A DNA stretch of 64,000 nucleotides. It comes from Cryptomeria japonica (taxonomy: Eukaryota; Streptophyta; Pinopsida; Cupressales; Cupressaceae). The number at the start of each line of letters is the position of its first letter. Position 1 is the first letter of the stretch. Below the pieces are notes generated by a model. It did not search any database and had not been told where the DNA came from. It was given only the letters and a program-made list of their open reading frames with translations. Where the stretch lies: contig NC_081406.1 in assembly GCF_030272615.1 (NCBI RefSeq), positions 116,531,783 through 116,595,782 of the forward strand, given 5' to 3'. Positions 10,186 through 21,582 of the stretch are shown piece after piece. A program made the position numbers and the translations under genes.

Positions 10186-13100
10186 ATGTCAGATTTGTCG
10201 GCATCTCCAACTCCAAAGAAAATGAAATACAAATATGACAAATATCAGAATGAAGTTGCCCCTTCCTAGGTTTCTTCTCCTTTGGATCGCATCAAAGACA
10301 TGGAGATAGGGCACGTTGATATGGCAGAATTCGTCAACAGGGTAGAAGATCCACATGATGATAACTTGCAGCGGCTGTTGGACAGCCATATTCATCATGC
10401 ATCTTCCTTTCCAGTGGCTGCCCTAGAACCTGAGTTTGTTCTTGCATTCGCCCATCATTTTGACAAGGAATCAAGAGTCATCAAAAATGATGATGGTGAA
10501 GCTATAATTCGTCTCGATGCGGATACAATCGAGAAGGTCTTCAGAATACCTCCTGCACCTGTTTATATGAAAATCTCCAATGAAAGTGCAGCAGAGTATT
10601 ATGTGAAAAGGGAAAAAGATTGCAAGCAACACATCAATAGGTGGATCCAAAAGCTTCGACCTTCCTTCTCAAGGTGGGCAAAGTTGTACCACTGTGATTT
10701 CAAATGGAAGATAGGAGATACCATCACTCTTCTCAACAGGATGATGGGCCTTGAGCATTCCAATGTCTTTGAGCCATGGATGTATTAGTTCATTATGTTC
10801 ATACGACAGTCACATCACATTTCATGGGGAGAAGTCATCAGTGATGCCTTGTGCAAACAACTTGCAGCAGTTCCTGCCGCCATGACCTTCTTCATGAATT
10901 CGTATCTGGTATATTTGGCAGCATCACTCAGACACTTTCCAGGTCTTTCTACCAAGGGTGATCACTCACTTATACTAGTTTGGGAATATTATGACCAGTT
11001 GCCATTGAGACGTAGCAGACTGCATTTCAGAAGAGTCCAAGACGCATTCTTTGGATATTTCATGTGTCAATTTGACAGAAATCTCAAGAACAAAAGAGTA
11101 TCAGATGAGGCATGGATCAAGGTGTCTGAGCATGGGTGTTTGTTTCTGCAATTTCCCACTTTCACCTATATGAGGATAGGATGCTATGATGGACAACCAT
11201 ACATGCTTCCTAGATACCCAACAGATAAGATAATTCTTATGGAGTTGGGAAGATAGATCATGGTCGTCCACACTTTTCAGTCTGCAAGACACAAGGTTGG
11301 AATGGGGATCTCTACCACAAACCCATTGAAAATTGGTCGATATTCCCTTGTCACATCTGTGAAGGGTAAGGCCATGGAAACTGAATTGCATGAAATCAAG
11401 CTTAAAAGGTTTAAACCTAGAGCTGATTTCGATTATAGGGGTATGAAGGAGAAGATCAAGAAATCCTTTGTGCATATTCATCGCATTGAAGACATCTGGG
11501 TAGATCTCTGCACAGAAGCCAAAGTCCTCAAGATGGATTACTGCAGGCTCACTGTTGAGCAAATTGTCGATTTGAACTTGGTGGATATCCCACAAGGGAT
11601 GATTGATGACGGGCATATACTTGATCCTGAATACACTTCACGGAGAGTGGAGGAAGCTCCACTTCCTTTGATCCAATGGTCACACAAGGAGTGCATCTTC
11701 ATCCTTGACAGATTTCAGCCTATTTTGGCCAACACCAACGCATGGCTGAAAAGTAATGCCGTCAGACTTATTAAAATCAAGGTTGGTAAAGAAGATGATT
11801 CTACTGGGCCTCTTGGACGAAAGTCTGAGATTCAGATTGACAATAAGGAGGGTGCTTCATCTTCAGGCGCAAGGATCAAGTTACGGGTCATTCGTGCAGT
11901 GGTGCTTCCTCCTGAGGAGACGACAGTTCGTGGGAAAGAAAAATCATGTTTCCATGTTCAGGTGATTGATCTGGATAATCCAGAAGAGGGGCAGCAATCT
12001 GATGATGCTCCCAAGTCTCCAGTTTCAGACTCGCCTCATGAGATCATTCCTCCAGTTTCCATTGAGACGCCTCTTTCTCCTCCTGATTTGCTTGGAGATG
12101 AGTCTCCTCAGAATGCAATTCCTATTTCAGCATATGAGCCATCTCCTGGTCATCAACAAGAGACTATGTTGGAAGTTCCTGAGGATAATCCTGCTTGCAT
12201 TCAATTGTCAGAAATTGATATTTAAAACTTCTGGTTTTGAAGAGTTCATGAGGCAATCTTCATGTCCATTGGTAACTGAGCAAACCGTGGTCACTATTCA
12301 AACAAATGTTCCTCCCAGGATGACCATAGTAATTCAAACAAAAACTGCTTCTCCTTTGCCTGCGGCTGCTACTGGAAGAGACTTGATGACTTTGCCTCCA
12401 TGGCTTAGTTCTTTCACCCCGAAAAGGAAGAAGCAAGAAATCTCACCTGATGCCTTTGACTACCAGCAACTCAAACAGTCCAAATCCAAAGTTGCTAAGA
12501 AGGCCAAGACTATCTCTAGGGTAACTGTTGATAGCAACCAGATGAAAGTAGCTAAAATTGTGGAACATATTGTAGATAAGCCACTTGATGAAATGTCAGC
12601 TGCTGATTATAAGGTTACGAGGATAGAGTTGGGCAAGCAAACGCATGAGGTCATTAAACATGATGCTCAGTTTTCTATTGCTTCATTGGTGCAAAGGTGT
12701 GATGATCTTCTAGCGAAGAAAGACAAGCTAGAAGAGGAAAACCGACAGCTTATGGCAGCCATTCATAAAATCACAAAACCTGCTGCTGAAGGGAGTAACT
12801 CCATAGGTTCTTCTAGTTCCCAAGAATCGATTCGTGGAGTGGAAAGGGCTGCTCAGAAAGTACAAGCACTGGATTCCTGGGTTGATTAGCTTCATGATCA
12901 ACGTGTACAAGTAATGAAAGACATTTTTTAGATAATGTCTAAGTTGGAAACTATTGAGGAGAAACTGGATCAGACTTCTAATACTTTCAAAAAGAATTTG
13001 GAAAGTGTTGAAGAAAGTTTGACAATCTAGCGTGCCATGCCCCAACAACAGCTGAATGTCCTACAAGAGCACGCCACCATCTCTTCTAGGGTCGTGTACT

Positions 13101-13543
13101 TGGAATTTGAAGAACTCCTGGAAAACAAGACCCTTGTTCTTAAATCCCTCATTGAGGAGATCAGTGATGTAAAGAGATTTCGAGGCGAAGTTTACCGAGA
13201 TATTGTCTCACATTGAGAAAGGGCCTCTTGCAACATAGTAAGTCAGGATGGAGAGCTGATTCTAGAAGAAGAAGTTCTTGCTGATTTACAGATGAGGATT
13301 CATAATGAATGGAGGAGCAAACAATTCTCGGCAGCTTCGATTCAAGCATTGATGAAACACCAAGCCTTTTTGCATGAAATCCAGTCTATCTTGGATAAAA
13401 ACAATTATGCGCTCCTCTGCTATCACGACACTATTGTGAAGACTATGGTTGTTGCCAAGAACACCCATGAACCAAATCCTGAGGAACTACAAGCGAGCAT
13501 CCGGAAATTTCAAGGATTTGTGTCTTCACAAAATGCAACTTAA
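10186..13543 (+). pseudogene. LTR-encoded gene of unrecognised family, copy A (decayed)
   Basis: I do not recognise the family. The start at 10,186 is chosen because the KKMKYKYDK and DMEIGHVDMAEFVNRV segments that follow align with the intact start of the homologue at 63,394 (RMKYQY, DTDLGHIDIQDFRNRV). The frame is then readable for about 1,119 codons. There are TAG stops at 10,267, 10,786 and 11,254, a frameshift near 12,200, and more stops at 12,887, 12,929, 13,028 (TAG) and 13,214 (TGA). The N-terminal ~350 residues are homologous to the copy at 49,401; the best shared block is FTYMRI...PYMLPRYPTDKIIL (copy B: PYMLPRYPTDRIVL). A Ser/Pro-rich linker follows (KSPVSDSP), then a Lys-rich stretch (TPKRKKQE) and a predicted coiled coil (KKDKLEEENRQL; KLETIEEKLDQ). 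There is no RT, protease or zinc finger. Function unknown. Confidence 0.72.
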
Positions 13544-13851
13544 GTGTTTTTCAACACTTAGTTTAAGTTTCCCTCTTTTGTAATTTTTAGTTGTAATTTA
13601 ATTTTGACAATTTACATGTAAAAGTATTTTTTGTAAAAAGCAAGTTACACATTACTTGCACTTTTGTAATTACATGTAAGGCAACTACAAGTTGTGTCCG
13701 ATTAAGACTGTAGTTGGAATAAGTCTTAGTTAGTTGTAGTAACTCTTAGTTACTTAATGAAATCTCAGTTAGTTATTGAATGAGTCTTGGTGGTTGAGAG
13801 AATCTCTCAAGTTAGTTAGGATCCTCCCACCTTTTTCTCAAGGCTCCTCTT

Positions 13852-13860
13852 CTATAAATA
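13852..13860 (+). promoter_or_regulatory. TATA box of giant LTR A (genomic RNA promoter)
   Basis: CTATAAATA lies about 300 bp after the end of the LTR gene, followed by a TTCATTGTAATTGA stretch. That stretch also occurs next to the equivalent TATA box at 52,846. Its place after the gene means the gene lies in U3. Confidence 0.65.
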
Positions 13861-13930
13861 CTTGAGGAGTTCATTGTAATTGATATCTTTTGGAAAGCAA
13901 GCAAAAACTCTGCCAAATTTACAGTAAGAA

Positions 13931-14395
13931 GTCTTTGAGCTTATGTATGTGAATTGAAGGTTTTGAAGAATAATAAAGAAGGATTACTCAAGTTTTGAGT
14001 CTTTGAGCTACATGTTTGAGTTTGAATCTTTTTATTTCTTTTATGCAAAGTGCTTCTAAAGGAGCTTAGTCCAATCTGATTTGAAGTCTTTGAGCTGCAA
14101 GTAGAGAAGATTAATTAAAATAGGTAAATCTCTAGAAGGAGCAGCAAGTCTTTGAGCTTGCGTCTATTCTTGAGGAAAAATTACTGTTTGATAAGAAATA
14201 GCAGCAAGTCTTTGAGCTTGCATTAGTTCTTGTCGTTATGTTGAAAGAATAGATTATTCCAGTCTTTGAGCTGTTATCTTTTATTCATTGTAAAAATTTA
14301 GTATAGCAAAGGGTAGATAGGACTTCCAATTGTCAAGTCTTTGAGCTTGATATTGCTGTCCCATCTCGAAGGAAGTGACGGAAGTCTTTGCGCTT
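13931..14395 (+). repeat. Eight dispersed GTCTTTGAGCT repeats in the U5 part of LTR A
   Basis: The 11-mer GTCTTTGAGCT (last copy GTCTTTGCGCT) occurs at about 13,931, 13,999, 14,086, 14,148, 14,208, 14,262, 14,337 and 14,384, at intervals of 47-87 bp. The intervening sequence differs between copies. Because the array begins just after the TATA box it should lie in the 5' part of the genomic RNA, where a protein-binding or structural role is possible but unproven. Confidence 0.85.
13972..13977 (+). terminator. Poly(A) signal AATAAA of giant LTR A
   Basis: AATAAA about 120 bp downstream of the TATA box, the spacing expected for the R region of a plant LTR. The homologous LTR has AATAAA at 53,012. 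Confidence 0.5.
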
Positions 14396-14657
14396 TCAGG
14401 AAACTTCATTTCCTTTCTCTTATTTCACTTGAAAGTGGTTACTGCTATTATTCAATCGCTATCATTTTCTGTGAAGAGAAAAAGATATTGTCTTTCTTGA
14501 AAAAAGAAGAAAGATTGCTGTCCCATCCCATTTTATTTTCCAAGTTGTAGTTAGAAAGGGGGTGCCTTCCCTTAATTAGGAGAGTTTTTACTCATGTGCT
14601 GTGGTTGAAACCACAATTTTGTATATTTCCCCAAGTGTACAAAATTTTCAACCAACA

Positions 14658-15390
14658 CACTCCACCTGGTTATGGCGGATCAGTCTTTCCATCCTTTTCA
14701 AAGATGCAACTTTAAGTCCACCATGCGACATTCCTCTCAATACTACCTTCTTCCCCTCACACATGAATTTCAGCTCCATGGTTTGCAAGTTTAGTGTGAT
14801 CTCACCAAGAGATCTCAGCCATTGAATCCCAAGGACTGCATCATCAATCCCACCAATGCTAACCACAAAAAAATCATCTCTGATTTCATGATTTCCCAGC
14901 TTCAAAGACATGTTGGAAATCATCCGATTGCAAGATATAGTGGAGCCATCTGTTACCATGACTTTGAAGCCCTCAACTTAGTCTACCACTAGTCCCCTCT
15001 TAGCAACAATCCTTTCATCAATGAAATTGTGTGTCGCTCCTATGTCAATGAGAGCAATGACACGATACTCTCCAATCACACCCGGAACTCTAAAAGACTC
15101 ATTCTTGTGAATGCTCGAGAGTTGAGCAACCACTCCTCTATCTTCTGACCCAATTTCAAGCCCTTCAAGAGCCTCTTCATACTCGCTGTCCTCAACTTCA
15201 ATTTGCTGTTCTGAAATTTCAGAATCTGATCCATCCGCAGAATAGCACTCCATCTGATGCAAATTGCCCTTTCCATGACACTTATGTCTTGGGGCCCAAG
15301 GTTCTTTGCAAGAATAACAAAGATTCTTCCTTCGAAGCTCTTGACGGAGCTCATCATCCATTCACGAAGGGAACCTCTTGGTTTGATTTG
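14658..15390 (-). pseudogene. Tekay-like aspartic protease and gag zinc knuckle (element 1)
   Basis: Read on the minus strand. A gag zinc-knuckle variant (LCYSCKEPWAPRHKC) and an acidic linker lead into the protease. The usual catalytic D-T-G is D-I-G here ([12 protein letters not shown]), a change that would be expected to weaken or abolish the protease. DTG is kept in the copies near 34,915 and 55,530. The stretch VVLRGMSHGG belongs to the protease-RT linker. The frame is cut at 14,658 by the giant solo LTR and resumes at 8,070. An in-frame stop separates 14,959 and 14,978. Confidence 0.85.
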
Positions 15391-16560
15391 TGAACTTCTT
15401 CTTATCCTTTCTGAAAGGGAAAGGCTTGGACTGAATTTTATTCCTTGGGGCAGCCAACTCCATGCTTCGAGATTTCTTAATAGCTTATGCCAAAGTGGGC
15501 GGATCAAATGCTTTAACCCAACCTTTCAAAGGTTCCTCAAGTCCTTCAGTGAAAAGGACAACTAACCGCTTCTCAAAGATGCTAATTACCATAACTGACA
15601 GATTTTGGAATTCAGTTACGTAAGTGTCCAATGAACCTTGCTGTTTGAGTTGAGCAAGTTCTCTAAATTTCACCTCTGGATCCTTGGTGTCGAATCTCTC
15701 AATCAGCTTGTTGGTGAAATCAGTATAAGTGGTGATTAAGTTGTGAGCAAGGGTGACCAACCAATGGTACCACCATTCGTGGGCCACTCCATCCAAGTGC
15801 AAGGTAGCAAACTTGATGGCATCTTCTTCCGGCATAGGCCTCAAAGATATGTAATTGTCCAACTTATGCACCCATGCTTTAGCTATCCTCTTAGTGCTTC
15901 CATCAAAGTGTGCTAAGGCACTCTTCCAAGAGCTTACTAAAAATCTCTTGGGGCAGCAAACCTATTGTCATCCCTCCTTCCTCTCTTCATTTTCTAATTC
16001 ATAAACTGATCCAAAGTGAGGATATCTCGGATCTCACTAGGGAGAGAAGCATAGTCCATGTAACTGTTTCTTATTTCATCAGCTGTAGGTATCTCCGTTT
16101 CAACTTGTTGTACTTCTCTTGGCAGAAATACAGGTTGTAGAGGTCTTGGGGCTGAACCTCCACTATTGCTCCCGTTGTTACTCCCATTTCCATTGCCTCC
16201 AGGAGCATTAGAAGTGTTGGCTTCTGGTCCATTGTTGGGTTGGTTAGGGGTCCCAACAACGTTCTGGTTAAGTTTGGCCTGCAGTAGAGGCATCATGTCC
16301 ATCATGGCATTGAATTGTCTCTCAGCCTTCTTATCAGGTGCCTCATTCTGTTATGTAGCCTTGTCTGCCATTGACTCCACTGAGTCTGAAGAATCCAATT
16401 CCTTCCCTTTGTTTCTCAGTACTTCTGAAAATGTATCCTCTTCCGGCACTACCGGAATCTGAAACTGTTGTCTCTTTTGTTCTCAGTTGTAGTATCTGAC
16501 GTCTCTATCACTCATGGAGAATTCTGAACCCACTGAAACTCACAGGCTGGCAGGAAAACC
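15391..16560 (-). pseudogene. Tekay-like gag (element 1)
   Basis: Minus-strand gag pieces. The N-terminal part is Asn/Gly-rich (NGNGSNNGSNSGG) with QRQQFQIP-like sequence close to the primer site. The central capsid part carries DAIKFATLHLDGVAHEWW and DTKDPEVKFRELAQLKQQGS, followed by FTEGLEEPLKGWVK. Frameshifts and stops lie between 15,485, 15,871 and 15,994. The same motifs recur in the gag copies at 34,132, 55,885-56,478 and 59,851, which makes the assignment firm. Confidence 0.85.
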
Positions 16561-16561
16561 A

Positions 16562-16573
16562 GCTCTGATACCA
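16562..16573 (-). other. Primer binding site, tRNA-iMet (element 1)
   Basis: Plus-strand GCTCTGATACCA is the complement of TGGTATCAGAGC, the site complementary to the 3' end of plant initiator tRNA-Met. It lies 1 bp from the LTR edge at 16,575. Confidence 0.93.
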
Positions 16574-16574
16574 C

Positions 16575-16800
16575 TGTAATATCCCAGATATTTTTTTTTT
16601 GTTTTTTAGGACCAATAATTATCATCAACCAACAAATAACCCGTTAAGGTTAGAAAACATAAACTCAAAGCTTGCTGAAAATTGCAACCCTTCCACTTTC
16701 TGATCACCAAGTGCCCAATATGGGAAGGTGAGAGCATACGGTGAATAGGGGATCATTACATCTCAAATCTGCTGAAAAGATGAAGGGAATACAATATTGA
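16575..16800 (-). repeat. Truncated 5' LTR of Tekay-like element 1
   Basis: It aligns with 1,450-1,676 of the left LTR (TGTAATATCCC, then a shared tract with only scattered substitutions) and stops abruptly near 16,800, where an unrelated plus-oriented LTR remnant begins. About 1.65 kb of this LTR is missing, so no target duplication can be tested. Confidence 0.88.
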
Positions 16801-17944
16801 AAAGGGGGCCATTAATACAATTAATTATGGGGTCCATTATTAATTAAAAATTAAAAGATTTCCTAAGTATGAAATGAAATAACATTTTAAATGTTATTTA
16901 AATGCTTTTCCTTTGAAATCAAACTTATGAGTATATAAGTCTTCAAGCCAAAATTGATTTCATTCTATTGAGCCATTTTCTTCATTTCATGAATTGTGAG
17001 GGGAAGACAAGGGTTTCTATCTGCAATCAGCTATTGGAGAGCGAGAATTCTTCACTGTAGCAGCCATTTGAGGTGGTGAAATATCCATTGAGTTTGGCAT
17101 ACAGGAGAGCTTCATACAAAGGTTCTATTTGGGCAAATTGGAGGGTAATACAGAGAGTTTTTATCAGCAGATTGAAGAAGTTTAATAATCAGATTGGAGA
17201 GAAAGATTTGCACAGGCCTTTGCAAGGTGTTGACATTCCTTAACAGGCCGTACAGCTGTTGTATTTTCCAACCGTACCTCATGTGAGATATGTGCCCTGG
17301 GGTTAGTTCGATTTTGGCATTAGAGACCACCGAAATTTTTGAATAAATTAGAGAAGCGTTGCTGGGAGGTTGGGAGACTAGGCGCCTCATCATTGAAGAC
17401 AAGAGCAAGGTCATTAAGAGGAATCAATCCACCTATGTAGGCTGCTGTCACTTCCAGGTTTTCATATTTGATGATTATGTTGTAATAGCTTCATGATTTC
17501 ATGTTAGTATTGTCTGCTGTCTTAATCAGCAACATTAGCATTGTAAATGGAGGTAATCTGCATCATCCTTGTAATCAGTTTTAGGCATTAAAGTAGATTT
17601 ATTATCAGCATAAGACTTGTATGCCAACTGTTTGATAAAATGCCCAATGGCTGTAGATGTATATTGGGAAGCATGACAAGTGTTTGTCTTTATGCCATCT
17701 AGCTGTACTAGTTAAATTCAGTGATTTACATGTATGTCAAAGATCTGAAACAGCTAGTCTATCATTTCTATAACAATCTTGCATTGTTAGAAGCATTCAA
17801 CAACAACATTTGCAGCCTACGAACTCAAGAAGACAATCAGAAAACTTTTAACAGCAGCTCCAGATATTGTATGCCAAGTGTTTGATAATATTCCTTAAGC
17901 TTCATAACAGCAAACTGTGATCAGACTTTACAAGGGATACTACA
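16801..17944 (+). repeat. Plus-oriented Tekay-family LTR remnant
   Basis: Its last ~350 bp match the reverse complement of the solo LTR at 4,136-4,480 (shared blocks CTAGCTGTAC, TATCATTTCTATAACAA, GCATTGTTAGAAGC), and it ends GGGATACTACA like that family. A TATA-like GTATATAAG lies near 16,932. The 5' end of this LTR is missing at the breakpoint with element 1. No internal region follows. Confidence 0.75.
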
Positions 17945-18285
17945 TAATTATCCACTCCTTTTTGAAGAGTTCAACATTTTTGAAGGAATTTGAATGGTCA
18001 CAGCTAACATCAAAGCTAATATTAATAGATTTTGGAAGGTTGTGACTATTCTTCTTATGTTAACAGATTATGTGCAAGAAGTTCTAGCATTTAAAGAATG
18101 AGAATCTCAATGTAACTGTCTGTTTCTCAGCTGATATAGCTCTCTTGTTGTTTGGTGTAATATAAGATGCATGACTTCAGAAGAAAAAGGTAACTCATGC
18201 CATGATAGAATAAGAAAATCAATGAAAAGTAACACTAAAAATCACTAATGAAATATAGTAAGGTTTCTAAAATGAATATAATCAC
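17945..18285 (-). other. Intron sequence, nothing recognised
   Basis: AT-rich DNA with no open frame of note, between the LTR remnant and the AIR carboxylase exon. By position it is the beginning of the intron downstream of that exon. Confidence 0.5.
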
Positions 18286-18459
18286 CTCATCTTCACCAAG
18301 CAAATTATACATGATTGCAGCAGGTACTTTCATAGATGCATCACCAAGAGGAAGACCAAGTATAGCTCGTAAATGCTGTTCAAACTGTGAGACATAGCAT
18401 GCTTCAATTGTATGATGACCACTGTTGTGGGGCCTAGGGGCGACTTCATTCAGCAAAAT
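18286..18459 (-). CDS. PURKE: AIR carboxylase (PurK-type domain), internal exon 2 of 2 seen
   Basis: This 174-bp exon (58 codons, phase 0) encodes ILLNEVAPRPHNSGHHTIEA, CYVSQFEQHLRA and GLPLGD...AAIMYNLLGEDE. These are the ATP-grasp/PurK blocks of phosphoribosylaminoimidazole carboxylase, the step of de novo purine synthesis that carboxylates AIR to CAIR; in plants the enzyme is plastid-targeted and fuses PurK-like and PurE-like domains. The acceptor CTGCAG (18,460-18,465) and donor GAG|GTGATT at 18,285 are canonical. The next exon (PurK C-terminus, then PurE) is not visible in the window: to the left lie only retroelements, so either that intron is more than 18 kb long or the gene is broken. 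Both exons are open and well conserved, so a functional gene is likely. Confidence 0.9.
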
Positions 18460-18681
18460 CTGCAGAACATTAGTAAACCCACCATAAATTCATATTTATG
18501 TCTAAGGGTTTCGAGAATTACTGCTGTCAATTTTATAGCATCTCAGACCTATGAGTGTTTTATGCATGCACTGATGGAAAAGAATATAAAAGAATTCATA
18601 TGTTCCATAACATAAATTAGAATCCAGAGGATCATAGAATCCAATGGTGCTCCGAAGGGTCCAAATACAGAAACCACACAC

Positions 18682-18829
18682 CTGACCATCTCCAGTCAGA
18701 AACAGTTCAACAGCAAAGACTCCGGCACCTTCAAGTGAACTAACAGCTCTTTCAGCCACTTGAACAGCCATTTCTCTTATTTCTGTTGGAACATCTGCAG
18801 GTGCCTCCACCATATGGCAAATGCTATCC
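18682..18829 (-). CDS. PURKE: AIR carboxylase (PurK-type domain), internal exon 1 of 2 seen
   Basis: This 148-bp exon encodes DSICHMVEAPADVPTEI, VAERAVSSLEGAGVFAVE and LFLTGDGQ. It joins in phase 0 to ILLNEVAPRPHNSG of the next exon across a 222-bp intron, reproducing the family's GVFAVELFLT.DGQILLNEVAPRPHNSG block. The splice signals are TTTTACAG|G upstream and CAG|GTGTGT downstream. Upstream exons (plastid transit peptide and the start of PurK) would lie to the right; none is recognised up to 64,000. They could be beyond the window or lost. Confidence 0.9.
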
Positions 18830-20748
18830 CTGTAAAATCAAAACACCAACATATATGATGAGAATCATATGAAGAAGTCTATATCTAGTGGGGATTGCTG
18901 TCTATTTTATCCCTTATTCCTCATTAATTGGATTCATCAATCACAAAAAACAATTAAAAATCCTTGTTCAAAATATTTAGTTCTGCTACACTCACATAAA
19001 TGAAATAAAAGTTGAACATAAGAATATCATTTGAGCCTATATCTGGCTATCTTATCAGGTTTGTTAACCCAAACAAAATTACTTTTGGCCATCACATTCT
19101 AAAAGCACTGAGCAATAAGAGTCAGATTCTAATTATGAAGAGGAGACTGGCTATTGTGTCAGCTTGTCACAAAACAATCAACTTTTAAAAGAAATTTCAG
19201 CCTACACATGATTTCCTTTGGTTGTTAATTGTTCAGAAAGGATCCATTTCTTTGTCTTCGTTAGTTTGTCCATGGTGTACTAAATTTTAAGAGTCTTCTG
19301 AGCTTGACCTCAAAGAGATAATGCATTGACCTTTAAAATAGTTTTATAAATCGTAACTAATAATTGTCCTATTATATATCCTTTAATGATAGTTTCTGAA
19401 ACTAATTATGATCCTGTTTGCTAAGAAATGTGTATAACAATTAAGAAGCACAAATAAGGTTTTCCTTTATTATATGACAGTCTATATCTGCCAAATCCAT
19501 TATCAATTGCTACACCAGCACTCGAAACATGCATTGGGCAACTGTAGGATGTAAAATATGTCTTGAAGAATGAACACATATAATTAATGTAGTTCCATAT
19601 TTAAAAGCCCCTTATGTAAACAGATTGTATTAAAGTTCATACCCCCACTTTATACATGACCATATGTGTTTGGACAGAAAAGAATATAATTTGCTACTTT
19701 AGGTTCATGCATAGATATTTATGTCTCAACTAATAGGATAATTAGTAGAGCGAATATTTAAAGGTGCTATTACATATTTTTAGGTGTAAAATCTAAAGTA
19801 TTTAATTAATTCTCCAAAATTAATCTAGGCATCGCAAACTTAGGTCCTGAAGGCGTATTTGATTTTTCTTTAAACTAAATAATTCACAGAAGTCGTTAAA
19901 ATATTCCCCAGAGTTCACTTTGTAGGCAACATTTACAACCTTGAATTCCTAGCCAGAATCATTGTAATTTTATTTTTCCTTTTCAAGCAAAATATTTACA
20001 AAATCTGTTTGCCAAGCTGTGGTATAGTTGCAACATGGAGAGTTTATAGTAGATATCAGGTTAAAATCCCTCTCATAATTATTCAGCATACTTTGCACTT
20101 AAATGAAAATATATTTAGGTCAGCATACACACTTCCTCAAGGCTTGTTTGGTGTAAGCATCTGAATAAAGGTTTGGACACTAATGTTTTCCTTTTCAAAA
20201 TATAAAAATTTCTGCTACAATTTCATTGCTGTCACAAAAACAAGCCTAAATTCCTTCTTGCATGCCTTCTCCAGTTAGTCTGAAGATATCTTGTCAATTG
20301 ATGGAACATTAGTGGATCAGTCAACAGCCACTTCTCTGAAAGAAGTTGGAAACAGACGCATTCACATGTTTTCATATTTCCAGTCCAAATGGTTACTCAG
20401 TTCTACAATGCTACACTTGATCTTAAAACACGTCAATAGTAAACCATTGGTAGCTTCTACTTCTCAAATTGGACTAGGTGATTAATTGACCGTGCTTGGT
20501 TGTTGGGCTTGACGCAACTTAGTTGATAGAATTCTCCTCCTCAAGAAGTTCTATCTTGGATACCCCTTTCCTCTCTTAGCATTGTTAGACACATTCAAAT
20601 TCTAGAACTTTCTTTTGGCCTACATGATATATACACTGCTTACTCACCTCAACGTTTCCTTTGTTTGTAACTTAATCTAATGGTTTTCCAATTATCTATC
20701 ATATTGCTTTTGGTTCAGTTTCATCCATAGTTCCACAGAGTTTCCCGA
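18830..20748 (-). other. Intron or intergenic DNA, nothing recognised
   Basis: About 1.9 kb of AT-rich sequence with no convincing exon, RNA gene or repeat pair. The open stretch at 20,291-20,485 on the plus strand has no recognisable motif. The segment lies upstream of the AIR carboxylase exons and is probably intronic. Confidence 0.5.
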
Positions 20749-21411
20749 CAGGGGGATGGGGGCGGGTTTCGCAAATGGGGGGACGCGAGGGCCTAAGTTT
20801 GGGAATGGCAAGGGAATGGTGGCAGTGGGCAGCAGGGAAGCATTGCGAATATATATAGTACTTGAAAATTAGTTATAAAAAGATGTATAAGGAATAAGTA
20901 AACACAATGCAATGATTGCATTGAACATTAAGTCATTAACATTTAACTAGTTTTTTTAATTTTATGTTAAGCTTTAACATTGAACATTGAATATGAATAG
21001 TTAAAATCAAAATATTGACATCAGAATGGGAATTTCCAAAATTCCATAATGATGATTCATGATTACAATCAACAATGTTTGAATTTCAAAAAAAATACTT
21101 AATAGTAATACTAATGACAAATGAATCAATGGCTCTAATGGCCCGATGCCTCTAATCATCCCCAAGCTCCTCGCCAAACTACTCATCATTAGAACTGCTA
21201 GACTCCACATGCTCAAACTCATCTACACCAATACCAACCAGCCTTGTACTTGACTCTCCTTGTACATAAGTGATTTGTAGTCAATGGGACGCAAGGCACT
21301 ATGTATAGCCACAAGCTTCTTTGCCCTCCTAGAAGTAAGCATATTCCTCTTAATGGAGTGGATGAAGATATAAGTAAACCAGCTCTTCTTAGCAACAGAA
21401 TAACTAGAAAC

Positions 21412-21582
21412 TGAAATGGTAATTGCATAATTAAATCAGTGAAGTCGGAAGAATACATATAGGCAATTACAAAATGATGTTTGTAAAAGAAACAATCGTG
21501 AACAAACGACTAAAATAGAAACAAACTAAAACTAACTAAACATTATGTAATGACCATTAATAGTACAATAATTACTTTAATA
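21412..21582 (-). repeat. Copia derivative, 3' LTR
   Basis: 171 bp, plus strand TGAAATGGTAATTGC to CTTTAATA; pairs with 22,313-22,483 with scattered substitutions. Confidence 0.9.

Larger units (their letters stand above)
8071..14657 (+). mobile_element. Giant (6.6-kb) solo LTR carrying a gene, family A
   Basis: This insert splits the protease/RT coding region of Tekay element 1 precisely. Its ends are TGTTG...CAACA. The right flank is CACTC (14,658-14,662) and the left flank CCCTC (8,066-8,070). Comparison with the coding frame of the host element suggests the left copy lost 2 bp of a CACTC duplication. No direct terminal repeat exists inside it, so it is not a two-LTR element. It contains, in order, a palindrome array, a leader intron, a long decayed gene, a TATA box, a poly(A) signal and a repeat-rich U5-like tail. 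The same order and the TGTTGT start recur at 46,450 and 60,664; 46,450-53,743 is attached to a Tat-like pol, which supports reading this as an LTR. Confidence 0.78.

Noticed and set aside
11101-11616. Minus-strand open stretch of 171 codons inside the family A gene
   Set aside because: It is antisense to the conserved PYMLPRYPTD region, which has homologues on the plus strand. The antisense product has no homologue in copy B or C2.
8071-14657. Two-LTR non-autonomous element with an internal gene
   Set aside because: I could not find any direct repeat between its ends (the 8,071 start is not repeated near 13,550-13,900), and no primer binding site is present. A solo LTR fits better.
16575-17944. 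A single complete 5' LTR for element 1
   Set aside because: Only the first ~226 bp match its 3' LTR; from 16,801 the sequence matches the reverse complement of a different LTR subfamily.
20749-20850. G-rich block as a possible promoter or quadruplex element
   Set aside because: It begins CAGGGG and lies exactly past the hAT C-terminal coding region, so a transposon terminus is the simpler reading.
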